NCBI GenBank assembly: GCA_020726505.1
Contig: JAHLEZ010000004.1
Coordinates: 2,480,001 to 2,544,000, forward strand
DNA length: 64,000 bases
From: Leptodontidium sp. MPI-SDFR-AT-0119
Lineage: Eukaryota > Ascomycota > Leotiomycetes > Helotiales > Leptodontidiaceae
Reading direction: 5' to 3'
A program made the position numbers and the translations under genes. A model generated the notes under the pieces. It made no database searches and was not told the DNA's origin. It worked only from the letters and a program-made list of their open reading frames with translations. This document shows, piece by piece, positions 1 to 10,038 of this stretch; position 1 is the first letter of the stretch; each line of letters opens with the position of its first letter.

Positions 1-73
1 TCAGAGTAAAGATGAATCCATCTACAAGACATTGGGATGGGACGATAATGATGATATTGATGACCTTGCATGA
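1..73 (+). CDS. 3' end of an unidentified gene with an acidic C-terminus (partial)
   Basis: From position 2 one frame reads to a TGA at 71-73 and gives a C-terminal peptide ending in LGWDDNDDIDDLA. The compact acidic tail after a Tyr-Lys-Thr-Leu-Gly-Trp core looks like a real protein end rather than chance translation, but only 23 codons are visible and the body lies left of the window. The family is not recognised. The alternative is that this is noncoding DNA; the other two forward frames look less protein-like. Confidence 0.4.
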   Translation, partial: QSKDESIYKTLGWDDNDDIDDLA

Positions 74-597
74 GTTGTTTAGAAGGAGTTCGGGATACTG
101 AAAGGTCAGTGTTGGGGTCGGGTATGGTTTTGCATAGCATGGCATGGCTCTGGATGGGCTCAGTTGGATGGTTGGGTTGCATAGCAATGGCGCTCGGAGA
201 GTTTTTGTACAGGATGTTGCATTTGCATACATACATATGCTAGTGACTATGAATATGAATATATTTCTATATGTCTCTAGTTACCAATGGCAAACCAAGC
301 AAATAGGGGGCTGTTGTTGTTGACTTACTGGATTGCACGTGCAAATCGCGCTAAGCGATATGACATGGGTGAGCTGGTTCTACACTTTCGCGCCGAGCAT
401 CAGCGACTCTTTCAACGCGGAAAGTGAACACCCAGTTCCATTTCACTCAAAACACAAAGCGCGCTGAGATAACAAGTCACCTAAACCAAAGAGCCATCGG
501 CACAAACACTTTCATCCACCCTCAGCGATTCCTTCCGCGCCAACACATCACAAGCTCCAGAATCGCATCTCCACATCGCATCGCATACTCGCCCATC
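74..597. other. Intergenic region and leader upstream of the Apq12-like gene
   Basis: No credible gene is seen here. The segment holds the presumed 3' flank of the left-edge gene and the promoter and leader of the following gene. The one notable element is a perfect 12-bp palindrome containing an E-box, listed separately. Confidence 0.6.
333..344. promoter_or_regulatory. Palindromic E-box (TTGCACGTGCAA)
   Basis: TTGCACGTGCAA is a perfect 12-bp inverted repeat with a CACGTG core. CACGTG is the recognition core of bHLH factors such as Cbf1/Pho4-type proteins. It lies about 250 bp upstream of the Apq12-like start codon. The palindrome is seen directly; a regulatory role is inferred. Confidence 0.4.
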
Positions 598-1195
598 ATG
601 GATCTAGTCGAAGGTAAGTCCCTCTCTCCTCCCATCTTTCCTCTTATAACATAACAATAAATATGAATCTAAATATAATAACTAACCCAACCTAGAATAC
701 GCACCCACCCTCCTAACCATCCTCTCAACCCTCGAGCCCTACACCCGCGCCCCCCTCTCAACCCTCCACACCCTCTCCACGCGCCTCACCCCCCTCCTAA
801 CACCCTACCTCACCTCCCTCCTCAACACGCTGCACGCCTCCCCCGCGATCCTCTCTCTCGCCGCTATCCTCCTGCTCCTCATCCTCACCCTGCAGATCCT
901 GCTATTCGTCCGGAGAGTCATGATGTTTTGGTTTAGGATGATGGTGAGGTTACTTTTTTGGGGCGTAGTGGTGTTGATCGTTAGTGTGGTTTGGCAGAGG
1001 GGGGTGGGCAGGACGGGGGAGGATCTGGGGAGGTGGGCGAGTGAGGTGGGGAGTGTTTGGGAGAGGGAGTATAGGCGGTGGGAGGGGTATCAGAATCAGA
1101 ATGGTGCTGGAGGGGGTGCTGGGAGTGGGAGCGGGAAGGGGTATGGGGGTGCGTATGGTGGTGGGAGGACGAATGCTGGGAGTTCGTGGAGGTGA
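598..1195 (+). CDS. APQ12: Apq12-like nuclear pore assembly/biogenesis membrane protein
   Basis: Exons 598-613 and 696-1195 encode 171 residues. The intron (614-695) starts GTAAGT, has a CTAAC-type branch site and ends CTAG; the first exon carries only five codons plus one base. The protein has two adjacent hydrophobic stretches at roughly residues 52-95, separated by FVRRVMMFWFRM, followed by a charged Trp/Arg/Glu-rich stretch and a Gly/Ser/Tyr-rich tail. That short two-helix hairpin with a cytosolic or nucleoplasmic tail is the layout of the fungal Apq12 family, which acts at the nuclear envelope and endoplasmic reticulum in lipid homeostasis and nuclear pore biogenesis in yeast. The gene converges with GPN3, with about 370 bp between stop codons. 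The assignment rests on hydropathy and local similarity, so another small ER membrane protein remains possible. Confidence 0.7.
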
Positions 1196-1566
1196 TGGAT
1201 TGTAGGGTGGAGGTGGTGGAGAGAGAGTTGTTAAAATGAAGAGTAATTCGAGAGGAGGGGTTGCATTTGGCGTTTGGGTTTGGATTTTGACCCGGCAGCT
1301 TGGGATGGCTGCATATTATTTGGAGTCCGGCATCATTATACTATGGAGGATGCGGTGTCATGCATACTTTATTCGCTGAACTTCTGGGTATCATAATGGG
1401 AGTGGCATCGGGCGGCATATCAAGTATGAATATTGCACGTTGTACAGGAACAGAAGCGACAGGCAAGATGTTTACAGAATTCTGGATATCATTAACAAAC
1501 GCCTACGCTATGCAACCTGCTTCCTTTCCGGCCTGAACGCCAAAATCAAACCAGTCCTTTCCCAAC
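1196..1566. other. Convergent intergenic region between the Apq12-like gene and GPN3
   Basis: This stretch lies between two stop codons facing each other and should hold both 3' untranslated regions. No gene, repeat or strong motif was noticed. Confidence 0.6.
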
Positions 1567-2516
1567 TCACTCATCATCGCCATACTCCATATCGATTTCA
1601 TCATTAGGTTCCTTCGGTTCTTGGGCCTCGTGGAACTGTATCGCATCATCGATATAGCTCAAGATCCCATTAACACTATCCTCATCCTGAACATCCAGCC
1701 TCAAATACGACACCATGCTGAAGCTATCAATCAAGCCCGCAACGGCCTTATTCAACCTCTTAAAACTCGCCCCGCGCATCACAGTCTGTGAATCCGCCGC
1801 CTCACCCACCCCATCATCCGCCTCCCCCTCCGCAGGATCATCATCCAACAGCGTCGTGTCCGGATCCAGGAACCGCTTCAACTCCCTCTTCCCAACCTGC
1901 CCCTTCACCAGATCCATCTTCGACAGTATATTCACATGCGGCACCTCCAGCATAATCATCGCACTCATCGCACTCAACGTCCCCGCAAAGAACTTCGCAC
2001 GATCAACCACGAACGTCGCCTCGAGCAGATACGCCGCGCACAGATTGATATCTAGCGCGCCCGTCCGCGTCAAGTGTCGTACCAGCGCGGGCAGAATAGG
2101 GATGTGCGTGTACAGCTCGATCTGGCCCGGCATGTCGATAATGATGAGGTATTCCTCCGTCAGGGGATCCAAGGCCTCGGTCAGGAAATCGAGGTTCTCG
2201 AGCAGGAACTCGAAGCAGTAGATCAGTCCGCCGTTGGGCCCGAGTCCCATCTCTTCCATCACGTCTTCGAGGGAGATCAGGTCTTTGATGTCGAGGTCGG
2301 GCTCGTGCGTGAATTCTTCGGCGGCGGGGTCTAGGTTCACGTAGAAGCAGGAGCGCCGGTTGTTGCGGAGGTGGGTTATGAGGGAGGAGCAGAAGGTGCT
2401 CTGTTTATGTTATTTGTTAATTATCTATGATTCGTTGTTAAATGGCGTTGACAGAGGGAAATACATACCTTTCCAGCACCCGCAGGGCCCATAACTAGAA
2501 CACCGAATTTACTCAT
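1567..2516 (-). CDS. GPN3: GPN-loop GTPase 3
   Basis: Exons 2469-2516 and 1567-2400 on the reverse strand give 293 residues. The intron starts GTATGT and ends CAG. The N-terminus MSKFGVLVMGPAGAGKST contains the P-loop (GPAGAGKST), and the intron splits it exactly between the Lys and Ser codons. Further on are the family-defining GPN loop (GLGPNGGLIYC), the switch II segment DMPGQIELYTH, and the base-recognition region with NILSKMDLVKG. GPN3 works with GPN1 in assembly and nuclear import of RNA polymerase II. Length and motifs match the family. The acidic C-terminal tail (NDEIDMEYGDDE) is typical. The gene is divergent from SAM synthetase with about 1 kb between them. Confidence 0.95.
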
Positions 2517-3514
2517 GGTGTTCTAAGTTGCAAACCGTCGTTTGGTGTCTTCGGGCGTGGGGTGGATGTGTTGATGGCGGGGTATGAAATCCTAGTCTGT
2601 CTGTGTCTATCTGACCTTCAGCCTTTTCTTCTGCTGGAGAAATTCCTCCAAGGCTGCATATTCGTGCCTCGATGCTCAGGCTTGATTGCGTATTCGTTCA
2701 GGCACGTGGCGTATATGATTTGCCGTGCCGCTCGAGTTGAGGTGGCTGGCTGGGATGTCTATTCCGAGATGGTTTGACAGAAAAAAAAATTGAGATTGCG
2801 CGTGTCAATCTTGTCTCTGCGAAGTACTTTGTACACTGAGAGACGGGTGACAAAGTTGGGAATATGTTCACGAATTATTGATAAACATGGAGTCTTTGAA
2901 CCCCACCGTAGGATTTTCAATGAGTGATCTTCAGCTTCTTATGAATCTTCGAAATTGAATCAATGATAGATAACAAGGAGGGGTTGAAGGCGGTGAAACT
3001 CCTCCCTTCAAAGGTCCATCCCATCCCATCCCATTCCCCCCGTTGACCGAGCCCCTCCGTCGGAGAAGAACACCAAATCCAAGGGGAACAACACTTTATA
3101 TCTTAGCCTTACGCAACTCGAATTCGAAGCAAAAAAACGGAAGGATGTTCGAAAATAGCCACGGATCTTGTTTGTTAATTTTTCGGATTGTTTAATCATA
3201 TAGTGCGTGGAAGTTTACAGTTGTAACTGACTGACTGAGACGGGGACGGGCTGTCAATATCGGAGAGCCGACTCGGAGCACAAGCAAGCACACCATCGAT
3301 GGGAGGGGAGGGAATTTGGCGCACGGCCGCTTTGTCTAGCGTGCTCTCCCTCAACTTTTGCGACTGACAACAACTCTACTCTACTCTCTCTCTCGACTTC
3401 TCTTTAAACCCTCACTTGTTGACTTGTCCTTTGTCTCCAACACAACAACAATCCTTCCTCCATCCTCCTGCCATACCTCGCCTCTCCTCTACTTGATCTC
3501 CAAATACCGCAATC
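2517..3514. other. Divergent promoter region between GPN3 and SAM synthetase
   Basis: About 1 kb separates the two start codons. The half nearer the SAM synthetase gene is strongly pyrimidine-rich, with a repeated CTACT/CTCTCT tract around 3371-3400, as in leaders of highly expressed fungal genes. No coding region is supported. Confidence 0.6.
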
Positions 3515-4799
3515 ATGGTCACCACTAATGGAGTTGCTCACCACAATCAGGGACATTTCCTGTTCACCGTAGGTGTTCTCTTTGGGGTGCCACAGCCATG
3601 CCTTTTACTGACGATCCCCCTCAGTCCGAGTCTGTTGGAGAGGGCCACCCAGATAAGATCGCTGATCAAGTCTCCGATGCAATCCTCGATGCCTGCTTAG
3701 CAGTTGACCCCCTCTCCAAGGTTGCTTGCGAGACCGCCACCAAGACCGGTATGATCATGGTCTTTGGTGAAATCACCACCAAGGCCCACCTCGACTACCA
3801 AAAGGTCATCCGAAACGCCATCAAGGACATCGGTTACGACGACTCGGCGAAGGGTTTCGACTACAAGACTTGCAACATCTTGGTCGCTATCGAGGAGCAA
3901 TCTCCAGATATCGCACAAGGTCTGCACTACGAGAAAGCTCTCGAGCAGATGGGTGCTGGTGATCAGGGTATCATGTTCGGATATGCCACCGACGAGACCC
4001 CAGAGCTGTTCCCATTGACTCTTCAATTGGCACACAAGCTCAATGCTGCTATGTCTGCTGCTCGCAGAGACGGAAGCCTGCCATGGCTCAGACCAGATAC
4101 CAAGACTCAAGTCACCATTGAGTACAAGCACGACAACGGTGCTGTTGTCCCAGTCAGAGTAGACACCGTTGTTGTCTCTGCCCAGCACAGCGAGGATATC
4201 TCTACTGAGCAGCTCCGAAAGGAGATCAAGGAGAAGATCATCAAGGCTGTTATCCCTGCCAAGTACTTGGATGACAAGACCATCTATCACGTATGGTCTC
4301 CAAATTTCTGCAGACTTTATATTTGCTAATTCGCCACTAGATCCAACCCTCCGGACTCTTCATCATCGGTGGACCACAAGGTGATGCTGGTCTCACTGGC
4401 CGAAAGATCATTGTCGACACATATGGTGGATGGGGTGCTCACGGTGGTGGTGCTTTCTCCGGAAAGGATTTCTCCAAGGTCGACAGATCTGCCGCATACG
4501 TCGCCCGTTGGGTTGCTAAGTCCTTGGTCAACGCCAAGCTCGCCCGCCGTGCTCTCGTCCAACTCTCATACGCCATCGGTGTTGCAGAGCCACTCTCCAT
4601 CTACGTCGATACCTACGGTACCTCCAACAAGACCTCTGCTGAGCTCGTCGAGATCATCAACAAGAACTTCGATCTCCGCCCCGGTGTCATTGTCAAGGAG
4701 CTCGACTTGGCCCGCCCTATCTACTTCCAAACTGCTAAGAACGGCCACTTCACCAACCAGAACTTCAGCTGGGAGAAGCCAAAGATCCTCACCCTCTAA
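3515..4799 (+). CDS. SAM2: S-adenosylmethionine synthetase (methionine adenosyltransferase)
   Basis: Exons 3515-3568, 3625-4290 and 4341-4799 encode 392 residues, the usual family length. The first splice joins FLFT to [11 protein letters not shown], rebuilding the highly conserved N-terminal ATP/methionine-binding segment. Later landmarks are [12 protein letters not shown] (the family adenine-loop signature), [17 protein letters not shown], and [19 protein letters not shown] with the phosphate-binding Gly/Lys cluster. The C-terminus [11 protein letters not shown] is also conserved. The enzyme condenses ATP and L-methionine to S-adenosylmethionine in the cytosol and feeds methylation and polyamine synthesis. 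Codon use is strongly C-ending, consistent with high expression. The symbol follows the yeast paralogue names; filamentous fungi usually carry a single copy. Confidence 0.97.
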
Positions 4800-7264
4800 A
4801 CAACATCACACTACTACATTGCCATGAATATGGTAGAATGACTCAACGTCTTCTACCGGGGGCAGAAACATCTGTTTTTCCTTATGGACATCTCACGGCG
4901 AAATGATTTGACGAAAAAAGGGTATGGTCTCAACGACCTCGGGGTTACAACGGAGTTTTTCTTTCTTGATTCGACAACTTGGCATGCTTCTTCCATCAAG
5001 ACGCGGTGCTTTTCCTGTTTTCTGTTCCAGCAAGAGATTAATATTTCGAAGCTTTCTCTTCTTTTGAAAACTTTTTTTTTTTTTCGTTTAGCAGGCTTTT
5101 GCACAAAGAAAAAGGACAAGCAAGAAGATAAAAGTCTTTCAACATAGACCGTAGATAAGGCAGGGGCATGCATCACACATCAACGGGGGAGATATACAAA
5201 AAGGCCAGACACCCCTCCCCTCGCAGACAGGAGGGTGTTTGCCTTTCTCCCGATTTTGATTTTGATATTTTACAACTGCATTCATAGAGAGCAGCATAGC
5301 ACACTTTTTCTGGCGTTAGGGAGAACTTCAACATCTTCTTCTGGCTGGAAATCCCTGGTGGTCTGGGTCTGGGTCTTTTTTTGGGTCTGACACCTCGGGA
5401 TGAGGGGACGGTAGCCATAGCCATACCGAACAGGCCACCTTCGCACATAGAGATACCCTTAAGGGGTATATGTGCTCTCTTCACAGCTACGTGCTAGTAT
5501 GCGGAGAAATTTTTTAGATAGAGAGGTGGTAGAATATACTGCGTTCGCATCTGCGTTTTAGTACCACCGTACCTGTTGTGACTCGTGAGTGAGTGCTGAC
5601 TTGGTTGGATTGTTTATTTCCCCCTGTCCCATGCATCCATCCCACTTTATGGATCTTAAGTGCGAATAACTGCCTAAGTACAGTACACATGACGAAAGCA
5701 AGAAGAAGATTACAACACATTATGCACACACCACAAAATACGTACACTATTCGATAAGAAAGCTAAAAATTAAAAATTAAAGGCTACGCGCTTTCAGTAA
5801 ACCCAATTCATGATTCATGATTCATCCATCCGTCGACTCTTATGTAGGTAGTACTATCCTGTAAACAAAGTCCTAAATATCATGTAGCATATCTCCTCCT
5901 CCATACGACCACGCAAATCATCCACCATGAATGCACCAGATAAAGATCGCTCGCTTACATACCCAAGCGCTTAGGTGGGTAAGTGTTGATTTTGCATATC
6001 CTTTCTTTTCTCTTCTCCCTTTCTTCGGTTGGGCTATGCTGGGGTTGCTTTACTTAGGAGGAAGTAAGTGGTGTAGTAGAGAGGACTCCCGGGTGCTTCT
6101 TTACCACCTGACCGGGCAGACTCTCCCGACATGTAAACAGTCAACACTTCTATCTTCTACAACATCAGGCAAACCGTCTTATTTTTTATTCTATCTGATA
6201 GATCTTTCTCTCCTCTCCTCCCTCCCCTCCTCTCCGCAGATAATTTGTAATGTTTAAATATATAACTAATTGATTCGTGAATTTCTCAAAGTCTAGCAGT
6301 TTCCTTCGTAACTCACTTTACGCTAATTACCTCTCCTGTTGTGTGCTGGTTATTAGGTGTTCTCCACTCCACAGTGGGTCTAGGTTTGGCGGGTTGGTCT
6401 GGTGGTTTTGTCTGCAGTGGGTGTTCGAGTGGGTGGTGGTTTAGTGTTACGTGGTGTTTGCCGGATTTGTTGATTGTGTTTCTTGAACGTTGAAGTTGAA
6501 TCTATACTTGAGGTGGAGGGACTGGGTTGTGATGGTTGAGTTTTCTGCAAGGTTTATATGCTTATACGGATATTAAGGTCTTATGTTGAAGATAGACGCG
6601 ACTAGCACAAGGGCTTTTAGAACATGTTAGAGTTATAGCTCGCTTATTAGTTATATGTGGTGGCCTCGTCCTTGCAACTTCTGTGACCCTACATACGTAG
6701 AGCATATGGGTCCAGTCGTCAGCGTGAGTGGCTCTGTGTTGCTTAAACCTGATGCAATTCCGGGCATCTTCAAAAAAACATTTTTGCTTTCTTTTTAAGG
6801 GTTCCGAGAGATCTCGGGATTGTATAGAAGGTGATATTTATAATTAGAGAGTTAAAGTGGCAAGGCGATTCTTTTTAGAGCAGGTTGCCGTAGCTTGTTT
6901 CACTTGTTGACTTTCTTCGCTTATTTTGAGAAGGGGTAGCTTCGGCATCTGCTCTACTCTGCTCCTATAGAAGTGAAGGAGATGATGGGCTTTCATATAT
7001 AAATCAGAGAATTATCGAATGTTCACAAAGACAGTCGGTGCGGTGAGTTGAGTTGAGTTGAAAGGCCAAATTCCAATTGTTATCAAACCCTCCATCTGGT
7101 TGCTTTTTCCTTATTATCACTTCACAGTTGAGTTCCAGGTATTTCCAAACGATAAAAAAAAATAAGTATAAATATAAAAACCCCCGCCCAGGAAAAAAAA
7201 ATCAAATTCTAATGACTACGAATACTAAGGAGATGGAAACTACTCAAGCCCTACAGCAAATAAT
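4800..7264. other. Long noncoding stretch downstream of SAM synthetase
   Basis: About 2.5 kb contains no convincing gene. It holds the SAM synthetase 3' untranslated region, a T-run at about 5069-5084, a short direct repeat of AAAATT-type at 5765-5780, and three near-copies of ATTCATG at 5808-5825. Small open frames here lack codon bias, recognisable motifs or supporting splice sites. Confidence 0.5.
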
Positions 7265-7711
7265 CTATTGCTGCTGCCACGCATTTTCCATATCAGCTAT
7301 TGCCTGATAGCGATCATAGTGTCCATTGGCCCTATCGTGCATCGCCTCAAGAATTCCGCGCATGACCTCAACCCAATGAGCCAAGTCCCGATACGGAGCG
7401 TCCAAAGGGCCTCTCCCATCAGTCGTCCATCCGATATTCCACAACTGGAAATTCGGATCTCTCGAGCACAATCCGCCAAAGCCTTCACAGGTCTCCGCGT
7501 CATCCCAGGATTGGGTCTCGGTTCCGCCGGGGGTTACGAGACAACTCAACTCAAATACTTCAGTGAGGAGGTACTGGTATTCTGCGGAGTGGAAGTCTTC
7601 CGACCGGGCTAGATGGCGCTCCATGGTATATAGCTTGGTGTAAGGTTCGCAGTAGACGAAGTTGAGGATGCAGTGGCCGCAGCTGTAGTGGACGAGTGTG
7701 GAATTGCACAT
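7265..7711 (-). CDS. Small CGH-motif protein of unknown function
   Basis: An uninterrupted 148-codon frame begins MCNSTLVHYSCGHCILNF and ends with AWQQQ. The N-terminal pattern His-Tyr-x-Cys-Gly-His followed by spaced cysteines (C2, C11, C14, C21, then C57, C74, C81) is a layout I recall from many short uncharacterised fungal proteins that start with MC and carry a CGH motif. There is no signal peptide. The region 90-148 is rich in Trp, Asp and Glu and helix-like. No function is proposed. The codons are even across the frame and no intron is needed. The alternative is a chance frame, which the cysteine/histidine pattern makes less likely. It lies alone, with more than 1.7 kb of noncoding DNA on each side. 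Confidence 0.55.
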   Translation of the reverse strand: MCNSTLVHYSCGHCILNFVYCEPYTKLYTMERHLARSEDFHSAEYQYLLTEVFELSCLVTPGGTETQSWDDAETCEGFGGLCSRDPNFQLWNIGWTTDGRGPLDAPYRDLAHWVEVMRGILEAMHDRANGHYDRYQAIADMENAWQQQ

Positions 7712-9452
7712 GGTGGAAGATTGTTGCTTAGACTTTTGAAGGATCTAGTCTAGTTGTAGGTTTTCCTTTTTCAGTGCTGTGATGATGTGATATTAGTGAT
7801 AGTATGATAGGTAGGTAGTCTGTGTGTGAATGATCAAGTAAAATACACTGAAAGATTGAGGATTTATATACCTGTCGTTTGAACAGTGAAAAGTCCTCTT
7901 TCTTTCTTCGTTCTTATTTTCTGTTCATAGATGTAGAAAGAACCACAGAAACAGGATGTAGTATTCGAAAGCAAGAAAGGTTCGCTGGAACTGTTCTGGT
8001 TTGCATAGTCCTTCCTCTTTGTCACTGAAATTTTCCTTGAGGCATAGCTTTTTGTTGTAAGTGCAAGGAAATCACTCACATGGCCTTTCGCGCTGCTTGT
8101 CTACTACTCAAGACAATGATTGTATTTACAATTAAACCTCAAAGACATTCTGCAATAAAACTCAGACATTGATATTTTGCTTAGTAGCTATTTAGAAATC
8201 TTATTATTGTGCGCCACATGAAGTAATTTGAATTCGGTGAAAAGTGACCACCCTACAATCCCCACAAGTAGACCTCTGACAAATGTAGCAATCTACATTT
8301 GATCGGGTTATTAGAAATAATACGGTAATTGAAACTCTAGAAGGAAATTACTATCGCTCTTGGGAAAGTTAAAAAGAAGTTATTGATTCCCCTCCCTGAA
8401 AGGCATTGTTCAAAACAGCAGCAAAATATAATCATTCCTTTGTCCACTTACCCATCTTTCTTCCTCTTGGATAGCTGGACGAGGCTGATTGTGAATTATT
8501 ACTAGCTCAGAAGACCTGCTGAGCCTCTTGATTACCATCTTTCTGTTTCTAAGACGGAGGCGCAGTTTGGCGTTAATTTTGTCAGATGTATAATTCAGTA
8601 AGTAGGAAAGAGTCTGAGGACGATGGGGATAGGGATTCTGGTTTGCTAGGGATTCATTTCACTTCTAAACTCGCATATAAACGACAACGCCTATTGATAA
8701 TCAATCTCAAGGTGAGTGAATGATTAGGACTCAAATTCTTTAAAGCAAATTAACCGGTCTTAAAATCAAACCAATTTTGGGGGGGGGGACAAGAAAGAGA
8801 ATCTTCCCTCACCAAAATCCGTCCCCCAAAACGGCAGCAAGCTAGAATTCCATTTCAGTCACTTAGGCTCATCGTCAATTGGAGTGATCCGCATGGTGGA
8901 TACATCTTGTAAGATTAGAAATTTTTAGTTGGACATCTAACTGCTATCGTCCTGTTTCCAGGGTGGATGGTAGAGGACTGCTTTATTTCGTTATTTACCT
9001 GAGAAACTTGCGGGGATTTTAAGCGAGAGTTGGGGAGGGTCGATGTGTTGCCGGCTAGGGCCCGCTCATTGGAGCTGGGTCAAGAGGATAGATGGTAAGC
9101 TGTGCATTAGGAAAGGAAAGACGATATGTACATTTTGTTGCTCTGATATATTCTGGGATTATAGAATGAATGGGAGGAGCAATGGTGGGAGATTGGAGGT
9201 CTCGCTGTAAGTCTCGGACCAGCTCAACTGCATCCCCAAAACAACTCTCTACGTCTAGTGAGCGATTCCAACAGAAGTCCGCATTAAAAAAAATTGTATT
9301 CAAGGTGATCATACCCTCTCCGTACCACAGTATCTCAATGCCATGAATACAAAAGACCAAAACAGATATAGCAATGCAGGACAAAACACCATACAATGTA
9401 ATCTACCTCGTCCCTTCTCTTCCTTCCTCTCCCTCCATCACAACCTCTCTCT
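7712..9452. other. Noncoding, AT-leaning intergenic region
   Basis: No credible gene is seen. The segment contains a run of about nine G residues near 8778 and many short direct repeats. It should include the promoter of the CGH-motif gene at its left end and the 3' flank of the secreted-protein gene at its right end. Confidence 0.5.
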
Positions 9453-10038
9453 CTACGCAATAGCACTAACCTCCGACTCGAGCACCAAAAACCCCTTCGG
9501 ATACCCCCCAATCTCAACCGTCTGATTCCCCTTTACAAAATACGTAACACCCTCCCGAGTAGTCCACTCATGCTGCACAACCAAAGTGAACTTCCCTGGA
9601 CCAGGTAACTCGTTCGCTGAGATGGAGGGGTTGTTGCAGGTTTGCATTTTTCCGGCGACGTTGGTGCCTGTGCAGATTGTTTTGAAGGCTTATGAGGTGG
9701 GTTAGCGCGTGGATCTTTTGTTTGAGGGGGATGATGTGTTTGTGAGGAGTTTGGGGTGTGATGGTACTAAGGAGGTGTGATGGGTTTTGTCTGGTCTGCC
9801 TTCTTGGAGAAGGGCTTGGATGTTTGTGTGTGAACTCACCTGGCTCGTTAAGGGATGATGGGGTGAATGGAGAGGCGATGTTGAAGCTGTATATGCAACC
9901 GCCGGGTGAGCAGCCTTCGGTGTAGTTGGTGATGCGCCAGGATGGGGGTTGGGATGTGGGATACGATGTGGTGGTGGGGAGAGCGAGAATGTTAGAGAGG
10001 AAGGAACTGAATGCTAGGAAGGTGTTTGAGGTCTTCAT
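9453..10038 (-). CDS. Small secreted cysteine-containing protein (possible HR-inducing-protein-like)
   Basis: Exons 9840-10038 and 9453-9688 encode 144 residues. The intron starts GTGAGT and ends AAG, and splicing restores one frame. A signal peptide is apparent at residues 1-20 (MKTSNTFLAFSSFLSNILAL). The mature part has four cysteines at about 43, 48, 72 and 84 (EGCSPGGC, then ICTG and QTC) and beta-strand-like segments such as WRITNYTEG, FTLVVQHEW and YFVKGNQTVEI. Small fungal secreted proteins with a W-x-I-x-N/D-F/Y start and paired cysteines are sometimes annotated as hypersensitive-response-inducing proteins; the resemblance is from memory and weak. The safe statement is a small secreted protein with probably two disulfides. 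Confidence 0.7.

Noticed and set aside
1715..2221. Long forward frame opposite GPN3
   Set aside because: It is the shadow of a conserved GTPase on the other strand and has no features of its own.
3697..4290. 197-codon reverse frame opposite SAM synthetase
   Set aside because: It mirrors the strong codon bias of the real gene on the forward strand.
5173..5484. Open frame of about 100 codons on the reverse strand downstream of SAM synthetase
   Set aside because: The residues are Pro/Arg/Lys-rich with no motif, and the DNA is part of a C/T-rich stretch. No splice or start context supports a gene.
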